64,000 nt of DNA from Mycobacterium sp. (GTDB lineage Bacteria; Actinomycetota; Actinomycetes; Mycobacteriales; Mycobacteriaceae), in the NCBI GenBank assembly GCA_016197405.1, contig JACPVR010000004.1:248001-312000 (forward strand), read 5' to 3'. Both the position numbers and the translations under genes were made by a program. Within the stretch, counting starts at the first letter, position 1. Each line of letters starts with the position of its first letter. This document shows, piece after piece, positions 30,009-38,248 of this stretch. The notes below the pieces were generated by a model that was given only the letters and a program-made list of their open reading frames with translations, was not told where the DNA came from and did not search any database.

Positions 30009-31169
30009 ATGCCCGAGGCATACGTCGTCGAAGCCGTACGCACCGCGGTCGGTAAGCGCAACGGTTCGCTTGCCGGCATGCATCCGATCGATCTGGGTGC
30101 CGCCGCGTGGCGCGGGCTTTTCGATCGGGTCGATGTCGATCCCGGCGCCGTCGACGACGTCATCGCAGGTTGTGTCGACGCCATCGGTGGGCAGGCCGGT
30201 AACATCGCGCGGCTGTCCTGGCTTGCCGCGGGTTACCCCGAAGAGGTTCCCGGCGTCACCGTCGACCGGCAGTGTGGATCCAGCCAGCAGGCGATCTCCT
30301 TTGGTGCACAGGCGATCATGTCGGGGACCGCTGATCTGATCGTGGCCGGCGGTATGCAGAACATGAGCCAGATCCCGATATCGTCGGCCATGATCGTCGG
30401 TGAGCAGTTCGGCTTCACCTCACCCACCAACGAGTCGAAGTCCTGGCTGCACCGCTACGGCGACCAGGAGATCTCGCAGTTCCGCGGTTCGGAGATGATC
30501 GCCGAGAAGTGGAACATCTCCCGCGAGGAGATGGAGCAGTTCGCCCTGACCAGTCATGAGCGTGCGTTCGCCGCGATCCGCGCCGGCCATTTCGACAACG
30601 AGATCCTCACGGTGGAAACCGAATCCGGGCCGTTCCGGCTCGACGAGGGCCCGCGCGAGACGACGCTGGAGAAGATGGCCGGGCTCAAGACACTGGTCGA
30701 GGGTGGCCGGCTGACCGCCGCGATGGCCAGCCAGATCTCCGACGGCGCCAGTGCCGTACTACTGGCGTCCGAGCGGGCTGTCGCCGACCACGGACTCAAG
30801 CCGCGCGCCCGCATCCATCACATCAGCGCACGTGGCGCCGACCCGGTGTTCATGCTGACCGGCCCGATCCCGGCCACCAAGTACGCCTTGGACAAGGCGG
30901 GTCTGACGATCGAGGACATCGACACCGTCGAGATCAACGAGGCGTTCGCCCCGGTGGTGATGGCCTGGCTCAAGGAGACCAAGGCCGACCCGGAGAAGGT
31001 CAACCCCAGCGGTGGCGCCATCGCGTTGGGACATCCGCTGGGTGCCACCGGCGCGAAATTGTTCACCACGATGCTGAACACCTTGGAGCGCACCGGCGGT
31101 CGCTACGGTCTGCAGACCATGTGTGAGGGCGGCGGCACCGCCAACGTCACCATCATCGAACGCCTCTAA
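30009..31169 (+). CDS. fadA6: Thiolase of ring C/D degradation
   Basis: A 386-residue thiolase with nucleophile Cys in VDRQCGSSQQA (near residue 90), [18 protein letters not shown] (His) and CEGGGTANV (second Cys). It cleaves a late beta-ketoacyl-CoA made from the steroid C/D rings. ATG 30009 is preceded by AAGGAG at 29996-30001; TTG 30003 is too close to it. It ends the fadE30 operon and converges with the alcohol dehydrogenase gene across a strong hairpin. Confidence 0.92.
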   Translation: MPEAYVVEAVRTAVGKRNGSLAGMHPIDLGAAAWRGLFDRVDVDPGAVDDVIAGCVDAIGGQAGNIARLSWLAAGYPEEVPGVTVDRQCGSSQQAISFGAQAIMSGTADLIVAGGMQNMSQIPISSAMIVGEQFGFTSPTNESKSWLHRYGDQEISQFRGSEMIAEKWNISREEMEQFALTSHERAFAAIRAGHFDNEILTVETESGPFRLDEGPRETTLEKMAGLKTLVEGGRLTAAMASQISDGASAVLLASERAVADHGLKPRARIHHISARGADPVFMLTGPIPATKYALDKAGLTIEDIDTVEINEAFAPVVMAWLKETKADPEKVNPSGGAIALGHPLGATGAKLFTTMLNTLERTGGRYGLQTMCEGGGTANVTIIERL

Positions 31170-31171
31170 CC

Positions 31172-31239
31172 CCCCGCGAGCGCGCGTGTCTGTACGCGAC
31201 ACGCCGCGCAGAACCGTACAAACTCGTGCGCTCGCGGGG
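31172..31239. terminator. Long palindromic element, probable bidirectional terminator
   Basis: Perfect 12-bp outer arms CCCCGCGAGCGC (31172-31183) and GCGCTCGCGGGG (31228-31239) enclose a second hairpin, GCGTGTC/GACACGC with a 7-base loop (31184-31204). It lies between the converging stops of fadA6 and the alcohol dehydrogenase. The form resembles dispersed intergenic palindromes of mycobacteria as well as an I-shaped terminator. Confidence 0.6.
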
Positions 31240-31253
31240 CGGTCGCGGCGGGC

Positions 31254-32366
31254 TCAGTGGTCGTGCAGGATGACGCCGCGGATGTTGCGGCCGGCACGCA
31301 TGTCCTCGTAGCCGACGTTGACCTCGGCCAATTTGTACTCGTGCGTGACGGTCTCGTCGAGCAGCAGCTTGCCCTCGCGGTACAGGCTGAGCAGTCGGGC
31401 GATATCGGCCCGTGGGTTGGCCTCGCCGTAGAGACTGCCAAGCAGTCGCTTCTGGAACAACGTGAACATCATCAGGTTCAGCGTCGGGGTCATATCGGTC
31501 ATCGAGGCGATGGCGGTCATCACCACCGCGCCGCCCTTGCGGATGATGTTGGCGGCCTCTTCCAGCATCGAACCTTCCAGCAGCCCCATGGTCAGGATCG
31601 CCGAGTCGGCCATCACGCCACGCGTCAACTCGGCGACCAGTGCGGTGGCCTCAGGCATCGAGGTCACGAAATGCGTGGCGCCGAACTGGAATGCCTTCTC
31701 CCGCTTGGCTTCGACCACGTCGACGACGACGATCTTCTCCGCGCCGGCCAGCCGGGCACCCTGGATGGCACCGCTGCCGATGCCACCACATCCGATCACC
31801 ACGACGGTGTCGCCGGGGCTGACGTCGGCGGTGTTGACCGCAGAGCCCCAGCCCGTCGTCACCCCGCAGCCCAGCAGGCAGGCCCGCGAGAGCGGCAGGT
31901 CGTCGTCGATCTTGATCACCGAGGCGTCGGGCACCGTGCCGTACTGCGAGAAGGTGCCGACGAGAGCCATCACACCGAGGTCCTGACCGCGCGTGCGCCT
32001 GCGGTAACTTCCGTCGAGCTGGGTGCCGGTCATGATCATCGCGCCCAGGTCGCACAGATTCTGATGGCCCGTCGAACAGAATCGGCAGCGTCCGCACGCG
32101 GGCAGGAACGATGCCACCACATGGTCGCCGACCTGCAGATCCCGGACTCCCGGCCCGACTTCGACGACGATGCCCGCCCCCTCGTGACCGCCGATGAGTG
32201 GCAGCGGCGCAGGTAGGTCGCCGGTGCGGACATGCTCGTCGGAGTGGCACAGCCCGGTGGCCTCCCACGACACCAGGACCTCGCCGTCCTGTGGCGGATC
32301 CAGATCGATCTCCTCGACCGTCCAGTCGCCTCCGTACTCCCACAAGATGGCGGCATTGCTTTTCAT
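31254..32366 (-). CDS. NDMA-dependent alcohol dehydrogenase (zinc MDR family)
   Basis: A 370-residue medium-chain dehydrogenase. Catalytic zinc ligands are in TGLCHSDEH and GHEGAG. The structural zinc site is CGRCRFCSTGHQNLC, and the NAD loop is VIGCGGIGSGAIQG. It closely resembles the actinobacterial enzymes with tightly bound NAD(H) that are assayed with N,N-dimethyl-4-nitrosoaniline and often use mycofactocin-linked redox recycling. The natural substrate is unknown. It is a single gene downstream of the SatD unit on the same strand, separated by 79 bases, and converges with fadA6. Confidence 0.85.
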   Translation of the reverse strand: MKSNAAILWEYGGDWTVEEIDLDPPQDGEVLVSWEATGLCHSDEHVRTGDLPAPLPLIGGHEGAGIVVEVGPGVRDLQVGDHVVASFLPACGRCRFCSTGHQNLCDLGAMIMTGTQLDGSYRRRTRGQDLGVMALVGTFSQYGTVPDASVIKIDDDLPLSRACLLGCGVTTGWGSAVNTADVSPGDTVVVIGCGGIGSGAIQGARLAGAEKIVVVDVVEAKREKAFQFGATHFVTSMPEATALVAELTRGVMADSAILTMGLLEGSMLEEAANIIRKGGAVVMTAIASMTDMTPTLNLMMFTLFQKRLLGSLYGEANPRADIARLLSLYREGKLLLDETVTHEYKLAEVNVGYEDMRAGRNIRGVILHDH

Positions 32367-32445
32367 ATGGCGGGCTCCCAGCTCGACGTCGATGTCGGTG
32401 CGAGTCTAGGAACGCCGGTCCGCCGTCACTGCCGGTTCAGCCAAA

Positions 32446-33174
32446 TCAGGGCCAGGCCAATGCGAGTCCCGCCATCGCCACGATCCAGCTCGCGAAACTG
32501 CCCACCAGGAAGTATTCGGTGACCTCGTCGATACCCGTGCTGGCGGTGTCCTCTTTGCGCTGCGCGGACAGTTCCGGAAACCGGATGATGCCCTTGGCCG
32601 CGACGACCGCCGACGCGGCACCGATCTGCCCGGCCAGACCCAGTCCGACGATCAGCAGCCGCTCCATCGGCCCCAGCAGCCGGCCGCCCTTGAGCCGGTC
32701 CGACGGTTGCGGCTGGCCTTCTGCCCGGACCGCGCCGACCGCTCCGAGGATGAGCCGGACCAGGTTGTTCCCGGTGACCAGTTGCAGCAGCACCACACCG
32801 ATGACCATCAGTGCCCGGGCGGGTTCGACGTCGACTCCGGTCCAGTCCAGCCAGCGTGTGACGAGCGCGCCCACCGGTGTGGTCCATCCGGAAAGCAACA
32901 TCAAGACCCCGACGGTCACACCGAATACCGTCAGCGGCGCCCCGTGATGGCTGCCGGTCCGGTCGGTACGAGTGCCGAGCAGTACCCACGCGACACTGGC
33001 GGCGGCGGCCAGCGACAGCAGGACGATATCGCCGAGATGCCACAGGCCGGCCAGTGCCGCGAAAACCGCGACCGTCACCGGGCCGGCGAACACGGAGAAC
33101 CGGCGCCGGTGGGTCAGGCGGGTGCAGATATCGGCGATTCCGACCGCGATCAGGAAAACCGCGAGAGCACTCAC
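32446..33174 (-). CDS. Multi-pass membrane protein, partner of SatD-like protein (DUF3307-related C-terminus)
   Basis: A 242-residue protein with about six hydrophobic segments (1-18, 28-45, 50-67, 80-97, 120-147, 170-193) and a last one at 222-240. The C-terminal pattern ERLLIVGLGLAGQ, AAKGIIRFPEL and TEYFLVGSFASW resembles that of membrane proteins paired with SatD in other phyla (DUF3307 type); this is recognition from memory and not a database hit. GTG 33174 overlaps the SatD stop (GTGA), so the two are translated together. Function unknown. No signal of transport activity is visible. The longer frame to 33507 is antisense-type noise within satD and is rejected. Confidence 0.6.
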   Translation of the reverse strand: MSALAVFLIAVGIADICTRLTHRRRFSVFAGPVTVAVFAALAGLWHLGDIVLLSLAAAASVAWVLLGTRTDRTGSHHGAPLTVFGVTVGVLMLLSGWTTPVGALVTRWLDWTGVDVEPARALMVIGVVLLQLVTGNNLVRLILGAVGAVRAEGQPQPSDRLKGGRLLGPMERLLIVGLGLAGQIGAASAVVAAKGIIRFPELSAQRKEDTASTGIDEVTEYFLVGSFASWIVAMAGLALAWP

Positions 33175-33857
33175 GGCATATCCCGCAATTGTGCGGACGC
33201 CAGCAGGATCAGGTCGAGGCCGGCCTTGTTGGCGCGCTGGGACACCGCTGATGCGCTGATGCCCTCGGCCACGGCCAACTCCTTCTTGGTGAGGCCGGCC
33301 CGCAGTCCGGCGAGGATCCGCAGGGACCGGTCGTCGAGTGATCCAAGCAGATGGTCCCGACACATCAGGGCGGCGTTGACGGCCGCGATCGATCGTTTCT
33401 CGGCGTCGCCGAGCGCCGTCGCACTGCGGAAGGCCGTGCGCACATGCGCCAGGCCGGGTTGCTTCTGCGCGGTTGCCGTCCACTCGATGGCATCGCGGGC
33501 AGCCCACCAGCCGGGACCGTCCTGGATCCCGGATGCGGTGTCGAGCTTGGTGACCGCGCCCCAGCCGACACCGAATCGGATGTCGATGGTCGGTGCCAGC
33601 GCCAGCCGCAGGTTCAGGGCGGCGTCGATCGCGGCGCCGACGGTGCGGTAGCTCCCCTGGAATTCGTCGCCGACCGTGAGCGCGGGCGCGTCCACCGCAC
33701 CGCGCGCCACCGACTCCAGCGTTGTCAACGTGGTGGTCAGGGTCTGGTGCAGCCCACGGCGGTCGGGGTACTCGCGCGACCCCACCACATCACCGATGAG
33801 CGTCGCCACCGGTCCGGCGGAACGATCAACTGAAGCGCCTACCTTCATATCGGTCAC
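33171..33857 (-). CDS. SatD-like protein with C-terminal helix-turn-helix
   Basis: A 228-residue cytoplasmic protein. The N-terminal domain (about 15-140) has IGDVVGS (Asp23), TVGDEFQ (63-67), IDIRFGVGWG and DGPGWWAAR, which are the features of the SatD family. The C-terminus (about 185-215, LTKKELAVAEGISASAVSQ) is a helix-turn-helix. The paired acidic loops recall nucleotide-cyclase/GGDEF-type palm domains, but this is inference. ATG 33857 gives MTDMKVG; ATG 33848 is an alternative. A palindrome lies just upstream and the membrane-protein gene overlaps downstream. It follows ipdC by 43 bases and may be read from the ipd operon or from its own promoter. Confidence 0.65.
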   Translation of the reverse strand: MTDMKVGASVDRSAGPVATLIGDVVGSREYPDRRGLHQTLTTTLTTLESVARGAVDAPALTVGDEFQGSYRTVGAAIDAALNLRLALAPTIDIRFGVGWGAVTKLDTASGIQDGPGWWAARDAIEWTATAQKQPGLAHVRTAFRSATALGDAEKRSIAAVNAALMCRDHLLGSLDDRSLRILAGLRAGLTKKELAVAEGISASAVSQRANKAGLDLILLASAQLRDMP

Positions 33858-33868
33858 ATGAAGAGAAT

Positions 33869-33893
33869 AGCTTCATTTTGTTGATATGAAGCT
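33869..33893. promoter_or_regulatory. Inverted repeat upstream of the SatD-like gene
   Basis: AGCTTCAT and ATGAAGCT (8-bp perfect arms) are separated by nine bases. Further CTTCAT/ATGAAG copies occur at about 33843 and 33858. The site lies in the 43-base gap before the gene whose product carries a helix-turn-helix, so an autoregulatory operator is plausible. Confidence 0.5.
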
Positions 33894-33900
33894 TATCGCT

Positions 33901-34974
33901 TCACTCCACGATGAAGGACGATGCGCCCCGGAGGTGTGTGACGGCGTCGTCCACGATCTTCTCGATCAGCTCCGCGCAGGACGGCAGATCATCCAAAATG
34001 CCTGCGACCTGGCCCGATGCCAGCACGCCCGCGTCGGTATTGCCGTCGACCAAACCGGCTTTGAGCAGCATCGGGGTGTTTGCAGCCATCACGACCTGCG
34101 ACCACGTCAGATCCTTGCCGTGTCGCATCTCGAGCCCGTCGCGGATCATGGACTGCCACGTCATGCCGGTCATCTTCTTGAACTTCTGCGCGTTACCGAT
34201 GGCCGCGGTGAATCCCCGGACCCGCGAGCCGCCCTCCAGCTTCTCCACCAGCCCGGTTCGCAGCACCCGGTGTGGCATGCCGTCGACGCGGGTGGAGACC
34301 ACGGTGCCGTCCAGCGCTGAGGCCAGGTAGCGCTTCTTGACGTCGTCGGGGACCGTCGAATCCGAGGTGAGCAAGAAGCGCGTGCCCATCGCGACGCCGG
34401 CGGCACCGTAGGACAGCGCCGCGGCCAGGCCGCGACCGTCGAAGAATCCTCCTGCGGCGACGACCGGCATACCGGTGTCGGCGACGGCATCGAGCACCGA
34501 CGGCAGCAACAGCGTCGTGGCGATCGGTCCGGTGTGCCCGCCGCCCTCGCCGCCCTGCACGATCACGGCATCGGCACCCCACCCCGCGACCTTCTTGGCG
34601 TGCTTGGCCAGGCCGACCGACGGAATGACCACCACGCCGGCCTCTTTGAGGCGCGCGATCAGGTCGGGTTTGGGTGCTAAGGCGAAGGAGGCGACTTTGA
34701 CTCCTTCGCGGATCAGGAGGTCGACGCGGTCATTCGCGTCGCCGGCGTCGGCACGGATGTTGATGCCGAAGGGTTTGTCGGTGGCGGCCTTGACCTTCGT
34801 CACCGCGGTCGCCAGCTCGTCGAGTGTCATCGTCGCCGACGCCAGGATGCCCAGGCCGCCGGCATTGGCGGTGGCTGCGACCAGACGTGCGCCCGCCACC
34901 CAGCCCATGCCGGTCTGTACCACCGGATGCTCGATACCGACCAGTTCGGTCAGCGGTGTCCGCAACTTGCCCAT
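33901..34974 (-). CDS. ipdC: Nitronate monooxygenase-family flavoprotein of HIP catabolism
   Basis: A 357-residue TIM-barrel FMN protein of the 2-nitropropane dioxygenase/enoyl reductase family. It has PVVQTGMGWVAGARL at the N-terminus, VIVQGGEGGGHTGP near 140 and VVAAGGFFDGRGLAAALSYGA with GTRF after it. IpdC is required for steroid ring C/D breakdown as a CoA-thioester oxidoreductase. It follows ipdB after one base in echA20-ipdA-ipdB-ipdC. Confidence 0.9.
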   Translation of the reverse strand: MGKLRTPLTELVGIEHPVVQTGMGWVAGARLVAATANAGGLGILASATMTLDELATAVTKVKAATDKPFGINIRADAGDANDRVDLLIREGVKVASFALAPKPDLIARLKEAGVVVIPSVGLAKHAKKVAGWGADAVIVQGGEGGGHTGPIATTLLLPSVLDAVADTGMPVVAAGGFFDGRGLAAALSYGAAGVAMGTRFLLTSDSTVPDDVKKRYLASALDGTVVSTRVDGMPHRVLRTGLVEKLEGGSRVRGFTAAIGNAQKFKKMTGMTWQSMIRDGLEMRHGKDLTWSQVVMAANTPMLLKAGLVDGNTDAGVLASGQVAGILDDLPSCAELIEKIVDDAVTHLRGASSFIVE

Positions 34975-34975
34975 A

Positions 34976-35725
34976 TCAGACCTTGACTTCTTTGTCCCGC
35001 AACGATTTCGGATCGATCACTTCGCTGATGAGTCGAAGCTCATCGTGCGTGGGCAGCCGCGTCGTACCGGCCTCGGCCAGACCGTGCACCTCGAAGGAGG
35101 TGTTCTCGGCGACCTGCTCGGGTTCCACACCGGGATGCAGGGACAGCGCCCGCATGGCGTGGTCGGGTCCGTTGAAATCGAAGACGCCCAAGTTGGAGAC
35201 CACGCGGTAGACATCGACGAACCGGTAGGCCGGGTTGTCGGGATCGACTTTGTCCCAGCCGATTCCCGAGACGATGTCGACGTTGTCGCAGAACACCCGC
35301 TTGGAGTGGTTGCCCACCCAATAGCTGGTGGCGTGGTTGATGGTGTTACCCGGCGCGCCGCGTACACCGAACATCTGGCGCGTCGGGTGCTGTACGGGCC
35401 CGAACGCCGACAGGTTCTGGTTGCCGAACCGGTCGATCTGGTTGGCGCCCATCACCACATGCCTGCGGCCCCAGGCCAGGGTCTCGAAGACCCGGCCGAA
35501 CGGCATCCAGCCTTCGATGGCGCCGACAGCGCCGATCGCCGGGGTGTCGGCCAGCAGGCGGGCCTCGCCGTCGGTCAGCACGATGTCGGGGGAGAAGGTC
35601 AACCGGGCCAGCCGGGCGCCGACCGAGACGATGGTGGTCATCGGCGAGACCATGATCTCGCCGGCGTCGCGGAACAGTTCGGCGCAGGCGACTGCGCACA
35701 CGTCGGCGCGGCTCACGGAAATCAC
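34976..35725 (-). CDS. ipdB: COCHEA-CoA hydrolase beta subunit
   Basis: A 249-residue CoA-transferase-family subunit that works with IpdA. It has VGARLARLTFSPDIVLTDGEA, VMGANQIDRFGNQN and C-terminal HPGVEPEQV. IpdAB hydrolytically opens the last carbocycle (ring C) in COCHEA-CoA; it is a hydrolase and not a transferase. GTG 35725 overlaps the ipdA TGA and is preceded by GGAGGAG. Confidence 0.92.
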   Translation of the reverse strand: MISVSRADVCAVACAELFRDAGEIMVSPMTTIVSVGARLARLTFSPDIVLTDGEARLLADTPAIGAVGAIEGWMPFGRVFETLAWGRRHVVMGANQIDRFGNQNLSAFGPVQHPTRQMFGVRGAPGNTINHATSYWVGNHSKRVFCDNVDIVSGIGWDKVDPDNPAYRFVDVYRVVSNLGVFDFNGPDHAMRALSLHPGVEPEQVAENTSFEVHGLAEAGTTRLPTHDELRLISEVIDPKSLRDKEVKV

Positions 35726-36636
35726 TTGGCTCCTCCATTTTCAGCCGACTTCTTCATTGAGGCCTGTGCTTCGGCGAATGAACGCACCGCGGCCTGATAG
35801 TCGGCTTCGCTGCCGGACAGGTAGGTGGCGACGAACTCCTGCCAGCTCTCGTCGGAGCCCGCGGCCTCGGCGTAGTGGCGCTGGAACTTCTCGTCACGCC
35901 GGTAATCCGGTTCAGCCGTGGTGAAGTGGGCACCGTTGGGTGCCTCGACGAGGGTGTCGACCATCATCCGGTTGATCAACAGTGCCTGCGGTGGAACGGC
36001 TTTGACCAGTTCCTCGGTGGACACCACCTTCTCGGTGGACAGGAAGCGCCGCTGCGCGGCCATCAGGAACAGGTCGTCGAAGTAGGGGTCGATCCCGGTA
36101 TAGGCGGCATTGCCTTGTGCGTCGGCGATATTCATGTGCACGAAGGCGGCATCCAGGTTCAGTGCGGGCATGGCGATGAGTTCCTCGTAGCCGTCGCCGG
36201 TGGGGTAGGGCGAGCGCACGGTCTTGAGTTCGTCACCCCAGAATTCGCGCACACCGCTGCCCAGACCGGCGCGGATGGGCAGGAACGGTAGGCGTTGTGC
36301 GGCTGCCTGCAGACCGCAGCGGACCATGCCCTCATCCATCTCGCGGGCCTCGATGGCGCCGGTGGTGCGTGCCTTGGCGAACCACGGATCGTAGAACGGC
36401 GGGGAGTCCAGTGACACGAAACCGTAGTAGACCCGCTTGACCTTTCCTGCCGAACACAGCAGGCCCAGGTCGGGCCCGCCGTAGGTGACGACGGTCAGGT
36501 CGGTGACATCGGTGCGCAGCAGCGCCCGGATGAAGGCCATCGGCTTGCGGCGCGATCCCCAGCCGCCGATGCCGATGGTCATCCCACTCTCGATCGATGA
36601 GACCGCGTCATCGAGCGTTGTTCGCTTATCTGTCAT
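35722..36636 (-). CDS. ipdA: COCHEA-CoA hydrolase alpha subunit
   Basis: A 304-residue CoA-transferase-family subunit. It has GMTIGIGGWGSRRKPMAFIRALL near the N-terminus, LTVVTYGGPDLGLLC, and ALNLDAAFVHMNIADAQGNA. It forms IpdAB with the next gene. ATG 36636 overlaps the echA20 stop (ATGA). The whole unit reads from the KstR2 box at 37432-37445. Confidence 0.92.
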   Translation of the reverse strand: MTDKRTTLDDAVSSIESGMTIGIGGWGSRRKPMAFIRALLRTDVTDLTVVTYGGPDLGLLCSAGKVKRVYYGFVSLDSPPFYDPWFAKARTTGAIEAREMDEGMVRCGLQAAAQRLPFLPIRAGLGSGVREFWGDELKTVRSPYPTGDGYEELIAMPALNLDAAFVHMNIADAQGNAAYTGIDPYFDDLFLMAAQRRFLSTEKVVSTEELVKAVPPQALLINRMMVDTLVEAPNGAHFTTAEPDYRRDEKFQRHYAEAAGSDESWQEFVATYLSGSEADYQAAVRSFAEAQASMKKSAENGGAK

Positions 36637-37391
36637 GCCTTTTCCCCTTTGGCCGTGCCGGCGAACGCATCCCTATGCTCATCGGACACTCCGGACAGGT
36701 TGAGTTCGAAGGTGAAGCCTTGCTCCATGCGATAGCTGGAGTTGACCCGTTGCACGTCGATGAGGTTGAGGGCCTCTTTGGCCGCACGGATGACCCGGGT
36801 GTCCTTGACGGCGATATCGCGCGCGACCCGCAGGGCGGACTCGTCGAGGTCGGCTCGCGGAACCACCTCGTGCACCGAACCGAAGTGGTGCAGCGTTGCC
36901 GCGTCGACGGTGGCGGCGGTGAAGAACAGTCGGCGCATCATGTGCTGGGGGACCAGCCGGGACAGGTGCGTCGCTGCACCGAGAGCGCCGCGTTCGACCT
37001 CGGGTAGCCCGAATATCGCGTCATCGGATGCGACGATGACGTCGGCATTGCCGACCAGTCCGATGCCGCCGCCGACGCAGAATCCGTTGACGGCCGCGAC
37101 GACGGGCACCTCGCACTCGTACACCGCGCGGAAGGCGTGAAAGCAGCCGCGGTTGGCGTCGATGAGCGCCGTGAAGCCCTCGGTGTTCTGCATTTCCTTG
37201 ATGTCGACGCCGGCGTTGAAGCCGCGACCCTCGGCCCGCAGGATCACCACGTGGGTGCTGCGGTCCCGGCCTGCCGCGGTGATGGCGTCGCCGAGTTCGA
37301 ACCAGCCCTTCGACGGGATGGCGTTGACCTTGGGGTAGTCGACGGTGACCGAGACGATGCCCGGTTCGACGGTCTTGGTGGTGATCGTCAT
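36633..37391 (-). CDS. echA20: Enoyl-CoA hydratase-family ring D hydrolase
   Basis: A 252-residue crotonase-fold protein with the oxyanion segment GRGFNAGVDIKEMQN near 65 and VAAVNGFCVGGGIGLVGNADV near 105. EchA20 hydrolyses ring D of the HIP-derived diketone CoA ester, and IpdAB then opens ring C. ATG 37391 has AGGAG six bases upstream; a start six codons earlier has no better site. It is first in echA20-ipdA-ipdB-ipdC. Confidence 0.9.
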   Translation of the reverse strand: MTITTKTVEPGIVSVTVDYPKVNAIPSKGWFELGDAITAAGRDRSTHVVILRAEGRGFNAGVDIKEMQNTEGFTALIDANRGCFHAFRAVYECEVPVVAAVNGFCVGGGIGLVGNADVIVASDDAIFGLPEVERGALGAATHLSRLVPQHMMRRLFFTAATVDAATLHHFGSVHEVVPRADLDESALRVARDIAVKDTRVIRAAKEALNLIDVQRVNSSYRMEQGFTFELNLSGVSDEHRDAFAGTAKGEKA

Positions 37392-37431
37392 GGGGGACTC
37401 CTGCGTCACTTCCTGGGAGGGTGGCTACCTA

Positions 37432-37445
37432 AGCAAGCACTTGCT
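37432..37445. promoter_or_regulatory. KstR2 operator between echA20 and the Rv3549c-like gene
   Basis: AGCAAGCACTTGCT is a full match to AnCAAGnnCTTGnT with perfect outer symmetry. It is 15 bases before the plus-strand SDR start and 40 bases before echA20, so it likely represses both operons. Confidence 0.9.
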
Positions 37446-37460
37446 TGGTACGCTAGCACA

Positions 37461-38231
37461 GTGACCGACGAGGCTGGAATCAATCTGCAACTGGATGGCC
37501 GCGTGGTCCTGGTGACCGGCGGGGTGCGCGGCGTCGGCGCCGGTATCAGCGCTGTCTTCGCAGCTCAGGGAGCCACAGTCGTGACCTGTGCCCGTCGCCC
37601 CGTCGACGGCTCGCCCTATGAGTTCCACCCCTGCGACGTGCGCGACGACGATTCGGTCAAAGCGCTCATCGACACCATTGTGGCCGCGCACGGACGCCTC
37701 GACGTCGTCGTCAACAACGCCGGTGGATCGCCGTACGTCCCGGCCGATCAGGCTTCGGCAAAGTTCAGCACCAAGATCGTCGAACTCAACCTGCTCGGGC
37801 CGCTTTCGGTTGCCTCGCACGCGAATGCGGTCATGCAGAAACAGGACCGCGGTGGATCGATCGTCAACATCTCCAGCGTCAGCGGGCATCGGCCGACGCC
37901 GGGAACCGCGGCCTACGGTGCGGCCAAGGCCGGTATCGACAACCTCACCAAGACGCTCGCGGTGGAGTGGGCACCCAAGGTCCGGGTGAACTCGGTCGTG
38001 GTCGGCATGGTCGAAACCGAGCAGTCCGAATTGTTCTACGGCGACGCCGACTCGATCGCGGCGATATCCCGCAACGTACCGCTGGGCAGGCTCGCCAAGC
38101 CCGAGGATATCGGCTGGGCCACAGCATTTTTGGCGTCCGACGCCGCGTCATACATCAGTGGTGCGTCACTGGAGGTGCATGGTGGCGGAGAGCCACCGCA
38201 CTATCTGGCCACTACGACGGCAATCAAATAA
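37461..38231 (+). CDS. Short-chain dehydrogenase, Rv3549c-like
   Basis: A 256-residue SDR. It has VTGGVRGVGAG near residue 17, NNAGGSPYV near 92, catalytic Ser in ISSVSGH and YGAAK. GTG 37461 begins 15 bases after the KstR2 box. It probably oxidises or reduces a hydroxyacyl intermediate of steroid breakdown; the exact step is not established for this orthologue. The next gene starts 17 bases later. Confidence 0.85.
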   Translation: MTDEAGINLQLDGRVVLVTGGVRGVGAGISAVFAAQGATVVTCARRPVDGSPYEFHPCDVRDDDSVKALIDTIVAAHGRLDVVVNNAGGSPYVPADQASAKFSTKIVELNLLGPLSVASHANAVMQKQDRGGSIVNISSVSGHRPTPGTAAYGAAKAGIDNLTKTLAVEWAPKVRVNSVVVGMVETEQSELFYGDADSIAAISRNVPLGRLAKPEDIGWATAFLASDAASYISGASLEVHGGGEPPHYLATTTAIK

Positions 38232-38248
38232 CAAAGGAGACAACGGAT

